Positions 10,099 through 18,857 of a stretch of 64,000 nt of DNA are shown one piece after another; the first letter of the stretch is position 1, and every line of letters starts with the position of its first letter. The translations under genes were made by a program, and so were the position numbers. Under the pieces are notes generated by a model. The model saw nothing but the letters and a program-made list of their open reading frames with translations. It searched no databases and had not been told where the DNA came from. Location of the stretch: contig JAOAPI010000177.1 of the NCBI GenBank assembly GCA_025462865.1, positions 57,323 through 121,322 on the forward strand. The letters are read 5' to 3'. The stretch is from Candidatus Sulfotelmatobacter sp. (lineage in GTDB: Bacteria > Acidobacteriota > Terriglobia > Terriglobales > Acidobacteriaceae).

Positions 10099-12729
10099 AT
10101 GCCGAAGATACGCGTGTTTTTGTTGACATTAGTATTGCTGATGGTAATGGCAATGGGAGTTGAGGCGCAGACAGCGCCGGTGATTAGCAGCATCACGCCA
10201 TCTTCGGCTGTGCCCGGCACAGTCGTAACGATTACGGGAACTGGCTTCGGTGCGAGCCAGGGGTTGAGCGGAACGCTGGCCTTCGGAGGAGTGCCGGCCT
10301 CGCAGCGCGTAACGGCTAGTAGTTGGAGCGCACAGAAGATCGTCGTTACGGTTCCCAGCGGCGCAATCACGGGCAATGTGGTGGTGACCGTAGCCGGAAG
10401 AGTCAGCAACAGTATGCCGCTGACAGTGACGCCAGTCATTACGGGTGTCTCACCGTCATCAGCGGTAGAGGGTAAGTTAGTGTCGATCGTCGGCAAGGGC
10501 TTCGGCGCCAGCGCTCTGGCCGGCAACAGCATCATCAGCTTCAATGGAGTGGTAGCGGCTGCCAGCACGTGGACCAGCAGCAGCATCACGGTGCGAGTCC
10601 CCGGCGGCGTTGCCGCAGGGACTGTGACCGTGACGGTAGCAGGGCAGACCAGTATGGCGAGCCCGAGCAGCGTGGCCATGTTCACACCCACGCCGGTAAT
10701 CAACACTCTCGCGCCGACGACAGCAACGGCCGGCGCAACGGTGACGATCAGCGGCAGCAGCTTCGGAGCGACGCAAGGCACGAGCACGATCTCGTTCAGC
10801 GGAACATCGGCCGTAGCCAGCAGTTGGAGTGACACCAGCATTGTAACCACGGTTCCTGCCGCTGCCAGCAGTGGGGCAGTGGTGGTGGCGGTGAACGGAG
10901 TGCCGAGTGCCGGAGTGACGTTCACGCTGACTCCTTCAATCAGCACTGTCACACCGAATCCCGGACTGGCTGGATCTCCGGTCACCATCACGGGAAATAA
11001 CTTCGGAGCGACGCAGGGTTCAAGCACGATCACGTTCAACGGAACGACCGCAGTGGTCACGAACTGGAGCAACACGAGTATCACGGCCACCGTGCCGGGC
11101 AATGTCACGCCTGGCAACGTGCTGGTGAGGGTGAATGGAGTTCCGAGTAACGGCATCGCTTTTGCGCTGCCGCCCCCTTATCAGTTCAGCTTGAGCTATG
11201 CCCCGGATGGGGATGTGTTGTCAGCGCAGGACAGCGTCAACGGCAACTGGAACTACACTTACGACGACTTCAACCGTCTGGTTACCGCTAGCAACAGCAA
11301 TCCTCAGCAGGGCTTGTCTTACGCCTACGACCAGTACGGGAACAGGTGGCAGCAGAACGTGACGGCCGGTTCCGGCAACAGTTCGCAGCTCACCTTCAGC
11401 AGCAGCGCGACCGCGGTGCGCAACGGGAACTGTCTGCATCGAGTGGGACTGACGAATCAGCCGGATGGGTACTGTTTCGATGCCGCCGGCAACCTGCTGA
11501 ACGATGGGCAGCACAGCTATACCTATGACGCCGAGAACCGGGTCATCGCGGTGGATGGGGGACAGACCGCCAATTACGACTACGACGGTGATGGCGAGCG
11601 CATACGCAAGATTGCCGGAGGCAGCACGTCCGAGTATCTCTACGATGTCAGCGGTCGAGTGATTACGGAGCTGAGTGCAAGCGGCACCTGGAATCGAAGC
11701 GAGATCTATGCCGGCGCCCGGCACATCGGAACGTACAGCAACGGCACTACATACTTCGTCCAGGCCGACTGGTTGGGAACAGAGCGAACCCGTGTGCTGC
11801 CGACGGGTGACGTCTACGAGACCTGCTCCAGCCTGCCCTTTGGCGACGGGCTTCACTGCACTGGCGCCAGCGATCCCAGTCCCAATCACGTGACTGGCAA
11901 ACCGCGAGACACCGAATCGGGTCTCGATTACTTTGGAGCTAGATATTACGCAAGTTCGCTCGGCCGTTTTGCCACTCCTGACTGGGCCATTAGGCCGACG
12001 AATGTCCCTTACGCACGCTTTGTCGATCCTCAGTCGCTGAATCTGTATGCGTATGTAGGCGACCGTCCAACGATCATGGAAGATGTAGACGGTCATTTCA
12101 GGGCAGAAACGATGCAGGATCGAGAGAGATTAGATAAGGTCGACAAATATGTTTCTGCATCATCGGGCTCAGCAGAAGGAGCTGCAGTAGTGTCGGATCT
12201 TAAATTCGAGATCCTAAAAGTTCCGGAGGGTCAACCAGACCCTAGTCATTTGTCGGCCGCGTTCAGTGCAATTGATGAACTTGGCAGCACAGAATATGCG
12301 TTTTCGTCCGCCTTGCGAAGTAACGGCTATACCGGCGATTATGGTCCGAATACCGATAAGTGCAACATATTCGTTGCGGAAGCATATGCTGTGGGCGCTC
12401 ACAGAGGTTGGGATGGTACCGCAGGATTTCCAACCAACGCAACAGCACTCGGCAATCACTATCCCCCTGTAGCGAATGATTTAGGAAGCACTCGGGCAAT
12501 CCCCGGGCTTGCCGTCGTCGGCGCAGCCACGGATCAGCGAATTGGAGATATCGTGGCATTTCACTCGTTGCATGGTGAAGGACACTCATCAATTTTTGTC
12601 GGGGGCAGTTCTGTTATCTACGCTGGGGCCAGCATCGTCAAAACAAATACAATTCCGAACACCCGACATTTGCTGAATTCCCAGGGGCATACGGTCGATC
12701 AGATAACAACAAGGCGGATGGTTCCATGA
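10099..12729 (+). CDS. IPT/TIG-RHS polymorphic toxin with Cys/His amidase-like C-terminal domain
   Basis: This predicts 876 residues. A signal peptide (residues 1-24, ending GVEAQ) is followed by four IPT/TIG Ig-like domains (about 28-350, each with SSAVPGTVVTITG-like starts). YD repeats follow (about 360-630), then the RHS core (ESGLDYFGARYYASSLGRF) ending in DVDGH. The last 200 residues are unlike the paralog at 13551. They contain KCNIFVAEAY (Cys about 755) and, after a GD motif, GHSSIFVGG (His about 829). This Cys...His order is found in NlpC/P60, CHAP and Tae-type peptidoglycan amidases, so a cell-wall-degrading toxin is inferred. The stop overlaps the next gene by ATGA, the usual toxin-immunity coupling. 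GGAG precedes the ATG. Confidence 0.75.
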   Translation: MPKIRVFLLTLVLLMVMAMGVEAQTAPVISSITPSSAVPGTVVTITGTGFGASQGLSGTLAFGGVPASQRVTASSWSAQKIVVTVPSGAITGNVVVTVAGRVSNSMPLTVTPVITGVSPSSAVEGKLVSIVGKGFGASALAGNSIISFNGVVAAASTWTSSSITVRVPGGVAAGTVTVTVAGQTSMASPSSVAMFTPTPVINTLAPTTATAGATVTISGSSFGATQGTSTISFSGTSAVASSWSDTSIVTTVPAAASSGAVVVAVNGVPSAGVTFTLTPSISTVTPNPGLAGSPVTITGNNFGATQGSSTITFNGTTAVVTNWSNTSITATVPGNVTPGNVLVRVNGVPSNGIAFALPPPYQFSLSYAPDGDVLSAQDSVNGNWNYTYDDFNRLVTASNSNPQQGLSYAYDQYGNRWQQNVTAGSGNSSQLTFSSSATAVRNGNCLHRVGLTNQPDGYCFDAAGNLLNDGQHSYTYDAENRVIAVDGGQTANYDYDGDGERIRKIAGGSTSEYLYDVSGRVITELSASGTWNRSEIYAGARHIGTYSNGTTYFVQADWLGTERTRVLPTGDVYETCSSLPFGDGLHCTGASDPSPNHVTGKPRDTESGLDYFGARYYASSLGRFATPDWAIRPTNVPYARFVDPQSLNLYAYVGDRPTIMEDVDGHFRAETMQDRERLDKVDKYVSASSGSAEGAAVVSDLKFEILKVPEGQPDPSHLSAAFSAIDELGSTEYAFSSALRSNGYTGDYGPNTDKCNIFVAEAYAVGAHRGWDGTAGFPTNATALGNHYPPVANDLGSTRAIPGLAVVGAATDQRIGDIVAFHSLHGEGHSSIFVGGSSVIYAGASIVKTNTIPNTRHLLNSQGHTVDQITTRRMVP

Positions 12730-13136
12730 AAATGAAGATTTTGTTAGTGTTGATTTTTATTATTCTTTGCACTAGCTTGTTTTTGCTTTGCACACACAGA
12801 GTATGGTTCGCGGAACGCGCGACAGTCAGAGTTGCTGGCGAAAAAGATAACTCGTATGGTCGGGCCTACAGAAAGGATCATGAGCTCTTCGTCAGAGTGT
12901 CTCGAGAAGAGCTGTACTTGCTCGATTTGAAAGAACGTAAAATTGTTGGGGTGGCAGTCGTGAATCCGAAGCATTACATTGTGATGGGGGCATTTCTAGT
13001 CGTGCTTGATAAGCCACCTTTAAAGACGGATCCATTTAAGATAGAAGGAAACAATTACATCAGCTCAAGCGGTAGTTCATTAACGTTCAAAACCTTTAAC
13101 GGCAGTAATGTCGCGATAGATCTGTCCGAGAAATGA
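12726..13136 (+). CDS. Probable immunity protein for the upstream RHS toxin
   Basis: This predicts 136 residues. The ATG overlaps the toxin stop by four bases (ATGA), which indicates translational coupling. One N-terminal hydrophobic segment (residues about 4-24) serves as a signal or membrane anchor, leaving a soluble domain rich in beta-prone residues outside the cytoplasm. No known family was recognised. The periplasmic location suits protection against a peptidoglycan amidase toxin. The immunity role is inferred from position, size and location only. Confidence 0.6.
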   Translation: MKMKILLVLIFIILCTSLFLLCTHRVWFAERATVRVAGEKDNSYGRAYRKDHELFVRVSREELYLLDLKERKIVGVAVVNPKHYIVMGAFLVVLDKPPLKTDPFKIEGNNYISSSGSSLTFKTFNGSNVAIDLSEK

Positions 13137-13450
13137 ATCAAATACCCGGGAAGAGCTACGGCCGCTATCACAGTCGGCGGTCCAGAGGCGGCTGGTACAG
13201 GAGCCGGCTCGGTTCTGGGAAACATTGAGTCCCAAGAACGAAGGCCAGGAAATCTCCACTGGTGGTGCGGGATCGCTCCGCTCGTGTCTCTGCGCAAGCT
13301 GCAAAAACTGCCGCGCAGCTTGGGCAGAGCGTAAGTCGACCAATGCCGGTGTAAACGCCCAGAGAAATATTCACTAATCTATTGTGGCTGGAGGTAGAAC
13401 GTTTAGGATCGACTTGGGAAATCACAAAGTACGGGACATGGGCTAACTAT
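13137..13450 (+). pseudogene. Remnant-bearing gap: possible displaced RHS toxin linker
   Basis: This 314-base gap has no intact gene. One plus frame (from about 13149 to the stop near 13335) contains ATAAITVGGPEAAGTGAG, which resembles the hydrophobic linker often found between an RHS core and its toxin. It has no start codon or toxin domain. It may be the scar of an alternative toxin tail, as is common downstream of polymorphic-toxin genes. Low confidence. Confidence 0.3.
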
Positions 13451-13550
13451 CCACCCCTAACCCGCCGATGGCGGCTGAAACATCTTCCTAACCGCTCCGG
13501 TGATCCGGAGCGCCAATCCAAGAATAGATCATTGTGAATGGAGATGTGGC
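13451..13550. repeat. Intergenic repeat copy B
   Basis: This is a near-identical copy of 9998-10098, with the same two hairpins, the 18-mer aacatcttcctaaccgct (13479-13496) and the ribosome-binding site. It marks the left edge of the duplicated unit that continues through the IPT and RHS coding parts. Confidence 0.8.
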
Positions 13551-16103
13551 ATGCCGAAGGTGCGCGTGTTTTTGTTGACATGGGTGTCGCTGATGGTACT
13601 GGCAATGGGAGTGGAGGCGCAGACAGCGCCGGTGATTAACAGCATCACGCCGTCTTCGGCTGTGCCCGGCACAGTCGTAACGATTACGGGAACTGGCTTC
13701 GGTGCGAGCCAGGGGTTGAGCGGAACGCTGGCCTTCGGAGGGGTGCCGGCCTCGCAACGCGTCACAGCAACGAGTTGGAGCGCGCAGAAGATCGTGGTCA
13801 CGGTTCCGAGCGGAGCCGTGACCGGCAATGTGGTGGTGACCGTAGCCGGAAAAGCCAGCAACAGTATGCCGCTGACAGTGACGCCAGTCATTACGGGTGT
13901 CTCACCGTCATCAGCGGTAGAGGGTAAGTTAGTGTCGATCACCGGCAAGGGCTTTGGGGTTAGCGCTTTGGCGGGCAACAGCACCATCAGCTTTAACGGA
14001 GTCGTGGCAACCCCGAGCACGTGGACCAGCAGCAGCATCTCGGTGCCGGTTCCGAGTGGGGTTACAGCGGGGAACATCAGTTTGACGGTGGCGGGCCAGG
14101 CGAGCACGGCAAGTCCGAGCGGAGTTGCCATGTTCACACCTACACCAGTGATCAATGCAATTTCGCCGCCGACAGCGATGGCGGGGGCAACGGTGACCAT
14201 CAGCGGCAGCAGTTTCGGGGCGACGCAAGGCACCAGCACGATCTCATTCAGCGGAGTAGGGGCGGCCGTAACCAGCTGGAGCGACACCGGCATCGTTGCA
14301 ACAGTTCCTGTGACCGCAACCAACGGACCAGTGGTAGTAGCGGTGAATGGAGTATCGAGCAGCGGAGTCACCTTCACGTTGACGCCGGCAATCTCCAGTA
14401 TCGCGCCCAACCCCGGGCTGGTCGGATCAACTGTGACCATCACCGGCAGCAACTTCGGCTCGAGCCAAGGCTCCAATGCAGTCATGTTCAACGGTGCAAC
14501 GGCCGCAGTTACCGGTTGGGGCAACAGCAGCATCACCGCTACCGTGCCAAGCAATGTCACGCCGGGAAATGTAGTGGTGACGGTGAACGGAGTCGTCAGC
14601 AACGGCGTGCCGTTCGCGCTGCCGCCTCCCTACCACTTCACCGTCGAGTATGCTCCGAATGGTGACGTGCTCAATGCCAAGGACAGCGTCAACGGGAACT
14701 GGACCTACAGTTACGACGATCTCAACCGATTAGCGACGGCGACCAACACGAATCCCCAGCAAGGCTTCAGCTATGCCTACGATCAGTACGGTAACCGCTG
14801 GCAACAGAATGTTACGGCGGGAACAGGGAACAGCTCGCAGCTGACCTTTAACGGTAGCGTGAGTGCAGTGCGAAATGGCAACTGCCTGCATCGATCCGGG
14901 ATGACCAATCAGCCAGACGGCTACTGCTACGATGCGGCCGGAAATCTGTTGAATGACGGGGAGCACAGCTACAGCTATGACGGGGAAAATCGCATCGTCG
15001 CCGTCGATGGTGGAGCAGTGACTTATGACTATGGCGGAGATGGACAAAGAATCCGCAAAACGACAGGAAGCGGTAGCGTTGAGTATCTTTACGATCTTGC
15101 TGGCAGGGTGGTGACCGAGCTGAGTGGAACCGGCAACTGGAACCGCAGCGAGATCTATGCTGGCACCAGGCACATCGGGACGTACGGCAACGGCACGACG
15201 TACTTCGAGCAAACGGACTGGCTAGGCACGGAGCGGGCGCGCGTGCTGCCGTCGGGAGACCTCTACGAGACCTGCACCAGTCTTCCCTTCGGCGATGGCC
15301 TGCACTGCACCGGCGCCAGCGATCCCAGCCCCAAACACTTAACCGGCAAAGCAAGAGACACAGAATCCGGTCTCGATTACTTCGGCGCCAGATACTACGT
15401 TAGCTCGCTAGGCAGGTTCGACACGGCCGATTGGGCGACAAAACCGAGTGCCGTTGCTTATGCGACTTTCGGAAGTCCTCAAAGTCTGAACCTATACAGC
15501 TTCGTACAGAACAATCCTCTCACAGCTATCGATCCCGACGGTCACAGAGTGGAATTCACTAATCATCAGCAGCGCGCAAAGGATCTTCTCCTAAGAAACC
15601 TTTCTCCTGCTGAACGGAAGCTCTTTACGCTGGCTAAGAACAAAGAGACCGGAAAATACGAATTACGGATCAAGAAGAACGCGGTGGAATCTTTCAAGGG
15701 GCAACATACTCAAGCATTCTCCCGGCTGCAGACTGCGGTTGACGACAAACATACAATTTCAATCAGTATCCAAAGCAGCTACAACCTAGGCGGCTTTCCG
15801 CAGGATATAGCCTACGGCTCTGGAGGCGGACAGACTATACAACGTCGCGACGGGAATGTTGATGTCATGTTGGCCCCCAAAGGAAATACGCAAAATGGCG
15901 GCGCTGGCGTCCTCGGAGCCAATGGCGGGTGGGTCCTCGACCCGAAGAGCATGATAGCTGCCCATGAAATTCTAGGTCATGCAGTCGAAGATATCACCGG
16001 AGGCAACACTGAAGAGTCTCACGTTCGAGAAATCGAGAATGAATTCAGAAAAGAACAGGGCTTGCCGGCACGAGACATTGTTCATGACAGTCCGGAAAGG
16101 TAG
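13551..16103 (+). CDS. IPT/TIG-RHS polymorphic toxin with putative metallopeptidase C-terminal domain
   Basis: This predicts 850 residues. ATG 13551 is chosen over an in-frame GTG at 13500 because it matches the paralog and has GGAG upstream. The layout is signal peptide, four IPT/TIG domains, YD repeats, and an RHS core (ESGLDYFGARYYVSSLGRF) ending in DPDGH. This part is highly similar to the gene at 10099. The C-terminal 170 residues are unrelated to that paralog. They contain HEILGH (H805, E806, H810) followed by EESHVREIENEFRKEQG...R, an arrangement like M91-type RHS-associated zinc metallopeptidase effectors. The spacing is HExxxH rather than canonical HExxH. The peptidase activity is inferred. 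The next gene starts seven bases after the stop. Confidence 0.75.
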   Translation: MPKVRVFLLTWVSLMVLAMGVEAQTAPVINSITPSSAVPGTVVTITGTGFGASQGLSGTLAFGGVPASQRVTATSWSAQKIVVTVPSGAVTGNVVVTVAGKASNSMPLTVTPVITGVSPSSAVEGKLVSITGKGFGVSALAGNSTISFNGVVATPSTWTSSSISVPVPSGVTAGNISLTVAGQASTASPSGVAMFTPTPVINAISPPTAMAGATVTISGSSFGATQGTSTISFSGVGAAVTSWSDTGIVATVPVTATNGPVVVAVNGVSSSGVTFTLTPAISSIAPNPGLVGSTVTITGSNFGSSQGSNAVMFNGATAAVTGWGNSSITATVPSNVTPGNVVVTVNGVVSNGVPFALPPPYHFTVEYAPNGDVLNAKDSVNGNWTYSYDDLNRLATATNTNPQQGFSYAYDQYGNRWQQNVTAGTGNSSQLTFNGSVSAVRNGNCLHRSGMTNQPDGYCYDAAGNLLNDGEHSYSYDGENRIVAVDGGAVTYDYGGDGQRIRKTTGSGSVEYLYDLAGRVVTELSGTGNWNRSEIYAGTRHIGTYGNGTTYFEQTDWLGTERARVLPSGDLYETCTSLPFGDGLHCTGASDPSPKHLTGKARDTESGLDYFGARYYVSSLGRFDTADWATKPSAVAYATFGSPQSLNLYSFVQNNPLTAIDPDGHRVEFTNHQQRAKDLLLRNLSPAERKLFTLAKNKETGKYELRIKKNAVESFKGQHTQAFSRLQTAVDDKHTISISIQSSYNLGGFPQDIAYGSGGGQTIQRRDGNVDVMLAPKGNTQNGGAGVLGANGGWVLDPKSMIAAHEILGHAVEDITGGNTEESHVREIENEFRKEQGLPARDIVHDSPER

Positions 16104-16110
16104 ATACTCA

Positions 16111-16647
16111 ATGAAACTGACATCGCTAGTATTAACGATCCTAGCATTTATCCCAATAAGCGTAGGAGCAGATCATACGTGCGCGTCTTTCCCTGGCCCC
16201 ATAATTGAGATTTCAAACCTTCAGGTGAAAGATAAACAAATAAAGTTTGATTGGAACATCAAGAACGACTCTGCCTCATCGGTTTTCGTTTTTGCGACTT
16301 TTCTCAGTGGCCCCAATGCTGCCGCTTGGAATGTTACAAAAGACAGGGTGTGTGAGATCTTTGCCACACATCCAGTGAAAATGGATGTGCAGGTAAACGC
16401 CTATCCAGGGCCCGTATTCAAAGAAATAAAGCCGCAAGGAATGATTAGCGGATCATTTATCGATGTAAGGCCGGCTGTTCCATTATCGAAATGCAAAAAG
16501 GCTTTATTAACGATCGGCTATGGTTTTGAAACAGAGAGCATTAAGCAAGCTCTACAAAGAGCCTATACGGAGAGTCGCGGCTTTCTGGGAAATCCCATTG
16601 TCGATTGGCAATGTATCGCCCGCAGCCGAGAGTTTAAGATGCAGTAA
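16111..16647 (+). CDS. Probable exported immunity protein for the upstream metallopeptidase toxin
   Basis: This predicts 178 residues. ATG 16111 is chosen because AAAGG lies ten bases upstream and a clear signal peptide follows (MKLTSLVLTILAFIPISVGA). The mature protein has several cysteines that could form disulfides (the N-terminal Cys of DHTC, Cys in DRVCEIF, Cys in LSKC, Cys in DWQC) and is beta-rich. No family was recognised. Its position directly after the toxin gene and its periplasmic fate suggest a cognate immunity protein, but this is inference. Confidence 0.55.
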   Translation: MKLTSLVLTILAFIPISVGADHTCASFPGPIIEISNLQVKDKQIKFDWNIKNDSASSVFVFATFLSGPNAAAWNVTKDRVCEIFATHPVKMDVQVNAYPGPVFKEIKPQGMISGSFIDVRPAVPLSKCKKALLTIGYGFETESIKQALQRAYTESRGFLGNPIVDWQCIARSREFKMQ

Positions 16648-16722
16648 TCATTTTAGTAAGCCATTCTTTTCAGAGAGCGCAAAGAGGGGAAACTCCATGA
16701 AGACTGATACCCGTTCATCGAC

Positions 16723-17376
16723 ATGTGGAACACGATTGGAAACACGCGCGTCAGAGTCTCGATCAACACACCCGGTGGTGCAGCCATGAAGAAATTGACG
16801 TCCGTTATATGCGCGCGGTACGAAGCGGGAACTGCTTGCATCGTGCCGGTCTCACGAATCAGCCGGACGGTTACTGCTATGACGGGCTGGGCAATCTGCT
16901 CAGCGACGGCCAGCACACCTACACCTACGACGCTGAGTACAACGATCGGATTCGGCAATCGTGTGTATACCGGCAGGGCATCAGAAGGCCTGCCGGTAGC
17001 GGCCGGATCGAGAGATGCAAACGGAAACCCCGTCATAAATATTCAGCAGAACGCAAAAGATCCAGTTTCTCCTTTGCCCCAATTCTTGACTCCCGCCATC
17101 ACTTCCAATTTGAATATAAGAGTACCGCAAGATGCGTCTAACGCAAGGGTAGTGGGCACAACGACGGTGTATCCCGCGCAGGAAGTCAATGTGACCAGAG
17201 CAGACGGTACCACAACTGCGGTATGGGGCTACAACGTGGCCGAAGGAGCAACTCCTGTTCAGGTTGCTTTTCCATCAATGTACGTCGACAACTGGGAGGT
17301 GAAAGATGCTAATGGAAATACGAAATATCCGATCGAAATTAGACCCGTTACTACGCCCGCTAGGGGTACTCCATAG
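16723..17376 (+). pseudogene. RHS scar with displaced C-terminal module
   Basis: In one frame, 16815-16935 encodes an RHS segment (AVRSGNCLHRAGLTNQPDG...YTYDAE) almost identical to the matching part of both IPT-RHS genes. A frameshift near 16940 moves the open frame to another phase. That phase runs to TAG 17376 and encodes about 145 residues (from GFGNRVYTGRASEG to TPARGTP) of unknown, probably beta-rich, character. It looks like the remains of a third RHS gene cut down to a fragment plus its tail. Short in-frame ATGs upstream have no RHS sequence after them. It is unclear whether anything is translated. Confidence 0.6.
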
Positions 17377-17459
17377 CAGGTGGTTATGAGCGGGTCCTAA
17401 TTGGGTTACTATACTTAGCAACGGGTATAGGAGGGCTGTGTTGGTCGCTCTTCTTGACT

Positions 17460-17750
17460 ATGACTGGCATTTACGGAGTGCCATTTTCATTCTGGTACTT
17501 GACGATATGCTCGGGATCTTTAGCTCTCTTAGTCGGTGCAATACTTTGGTGGACTTCGGATAAGATCTGGACGCGATGGTTTCCGGCGGTTGGAAGTGCG
17601 CTTCTAGCTTCTTATTTTGTACAGGTCCTGATTCTGGGCATACGAAGTCGAACACTTGATGCCACTCGATACCTTTGGCTCATTCTACTTTTTATTTGCT
17701 TGATCGTTGCGTTTAAATCACTTCGTTCCCCGACCGACTCTGCCCTATAA
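17460..17750 (+). CDS. Small integral membrane protein, orphan
   Basis: This predicts 96 residues from ATG 17460; TTG 17454 is an alternative. Three hydrophobic segments are evident. The same frame is open upstream to about 17365 and encodes a further hydrophobic stretch (VLIGLLYLATGIGGLCW) without an ATG, so the gene may have lost its true start. It lies after an RHS scar and before another small membrane protein, the usual place for orphan immunity genes. No family was recognised. Confidence 0.45.
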   Translation: MTGIYGVPFSFWYLTICSGSLALLVGAILWWTSDKIWTRWFPAVGSALLASYFVQVLILGIRSRTLDATRYLWLILLFICLIVAFKSLRSPTDSAL

Positions 17751-17752
17751 AC

Positions 17753-18124
17753 ATGTTTACAGTGACTCTAGTTGTAGTTCTGTTGCTTGTCATCGTTCCC
17801 GCTGTCCCCATTGCCATTGCATGGTACAAGGCGACTCAACAAAGCGACGGTCCGCACTTTCGGATCTCACGGAACCTAATTCCGCTGTGTATCACGACTC
17901 TAAGCTTTATATGGCTCCTAATCGGGTTGTATCGAGGGGCTATCATTGGTCCGGACTACTCGGATCTCCGATTTGTCGTGATCTATGCGAATTTGGCGGC
18001 GGTCGTCGTCAGTCTTGTTATGGCGGCTTTTATAAAGTCACCTGTTAAAGTTCCTCTCGCATTGTCTGCGTCTGTAGTGGCGGTGGAATGGCTGTATTGT
18101 GCGGTTGTGAGCTCGGTAGTCTGA
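17753..18124 (+). CDS. Small integral membrane protein with about four spans
   Basis: This predicts 123 residues beginning three bases after the previous stop. Hydrophobic segments lie at residues about 2-24, 43-62, 72-92 and 98-120, so the protein is almost entirely embedded. No catalytic motif or known family was seen. Its tight spacing to the gene before it suggests co-transcription. As an orphan behind RHS remnants it could be an immunity protein for a membrane-acting toxin; this is only contextual. Confidence 0.5.
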   Translation: MFTVTLVVVLLLVIVPAVPIAIAWYKATQQSDGPHFRISRNLIPLCITTLSFIWLLIGLYRGAIIGPDYSDLRFVVIYANLAAVVVSLVMAAFIKSPVKVPLALSASVVAVEWLYCAVVSSVV

Positions 18125-18228
18125 CGGGCGGGATAGACTTTTCCGGCTGCTAGCTGCAATCAAAATTGAAGTTAATGCCCTAACATACCAAGGGAGAAAC
18201 AACCGCCTCTCTTTGGTGGTGGATAACG

Positions 18229-18293
18229 AACCCGCCTCGTGCGGCCAAACATCCCCTGTCAGCCGCTCTAACCAGAACATCTTCCTAACCGCT
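18229..18293. repeat. Third, diverged copy of the RHS-upstream intergenic element
   Basis: It contains aacccgcc...gcggcc near 18229-18246 and the exact 18-mer aacatcttcctaaccgct at 18276-18293. The 18-mer also occurs at 10026-10043 and 13479-13496. Here it stands about 100 bases before a gene with no RHS domain, so the element is not just part of the RHS duplication. Confidence 0.6.
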
Positions 18294-18318
18294 GTCGGGT
18301 GGATCTGCTGCGGCAAAC

Positions 18319-18360
18319 GCTTGGGTGCCCAAGAACGGCGCAATACCTTGCTGCTTCTAG
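18319..18360. repeat. 42-base repeat upstream of CxxC paralog 1
   Basis: It begins gcttgggtgcc and ends tgctgcttctag. It differs from 18858-18899 at seven of 42 positions without gaps, and both lie shortly before paralogous genes. It includes a small palindrome (cttggg-tg-cccaag) that is broken in the other copy. Confidence 0.65.
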
Positions 18361-18390
18361 GAAATTAAATATGGTTGGGTGAGGAGATTT

Positions 18391-18831
18391 ATGCTTAAAC
18401 GATTGCGACAGAAACTTAGAAACAACTTAGCAGCGCTGGAAATGCCTGCGAATCCGACCGCTGCTAAGGTTCGAACTCTTATTCCGAAGTGCTTCGTCTG
18501 TGAGCGTGATACCGCAGGTCACCGATTCGCCACAATCGCAAGTACTGTGCTAAGCAAGGTGAACGAAACACGAGTTCGAGCGATCTATCAGCATGTTGAA
18601 GAACATGACTGGACTGCTTTACGTGATTTCACCGATTTCGACGGTGAGCTAGATGCCGTCCTAGTCTATGCCGTCAGATGTTCTAACCATCCTGGAGGCA
18701 TGGTATTGCTAATCAGTGATCCTCATGAGCTCTATGCCGGGCCTGAAGCAATCCGGATGGAACTAATCACGGATGCTGAATTGGACATCATCGCTAGCTT
18801 TGTAAAGGACACTGATTGGCAAGAGATGTGA
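18391..18831 (+). CDS. CxxC-motif protein, paralog 1
   Basis: This predicts 146 residues. ATG 18391 is chosen because AGGAG lies just upstream; an in-frame GTG at 18379 is less likely. The protein shares a full-length pattern with the gene at 18942: VRxLxPKCxxCxxDxxxHxFA, RVRAxYxH, GGMVxLxxDPxELxA. The Cys-x2-Cys followed by His may bind a metal. The first 25 residues are basic and unique to this copy. No known family was recognised and no signal peptide is apparent. The paralog pair in a polymorphic-toxin region recalls multiplied immunity genes, but that is speculative. Confidence 0.6.
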   Translation: MLKRLRQKLRNNLAALEMPANPTAAKVRTLIPKCFVCERDTAGHRFATIASTVLSKVNETRVRAIYQHVEEHDWTALRDFTDFDGELDAVLVYAVRCSNHPGGMVLLISDPHELYAGPEAIRMELITDAELDIIASFVKDTDWQEM

Positions 18832-18857
18832 GCATCGCGACATTACCAGCAGCTAAG

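Noticed and set aside
10077..11156. Long minus-strand open frame opposite the IPT domains (359 codons), and a similar one at 13529-14602
   Set aside because: Both mirror the duplicated IPT coding region, have low-complexity Val/Thr/Pro sequence, and lack ribosome-binding sites. They arise from the codon use of the real gene.
18301..18345. c-di-GMP (GEMM) riboswitch suggested by gcggcaaacgc
   Set aside because: The GNRA receptor loop and the GACGCAAAGCC part of the consensus are missing; the segment is better explained as the 42-base repeat.
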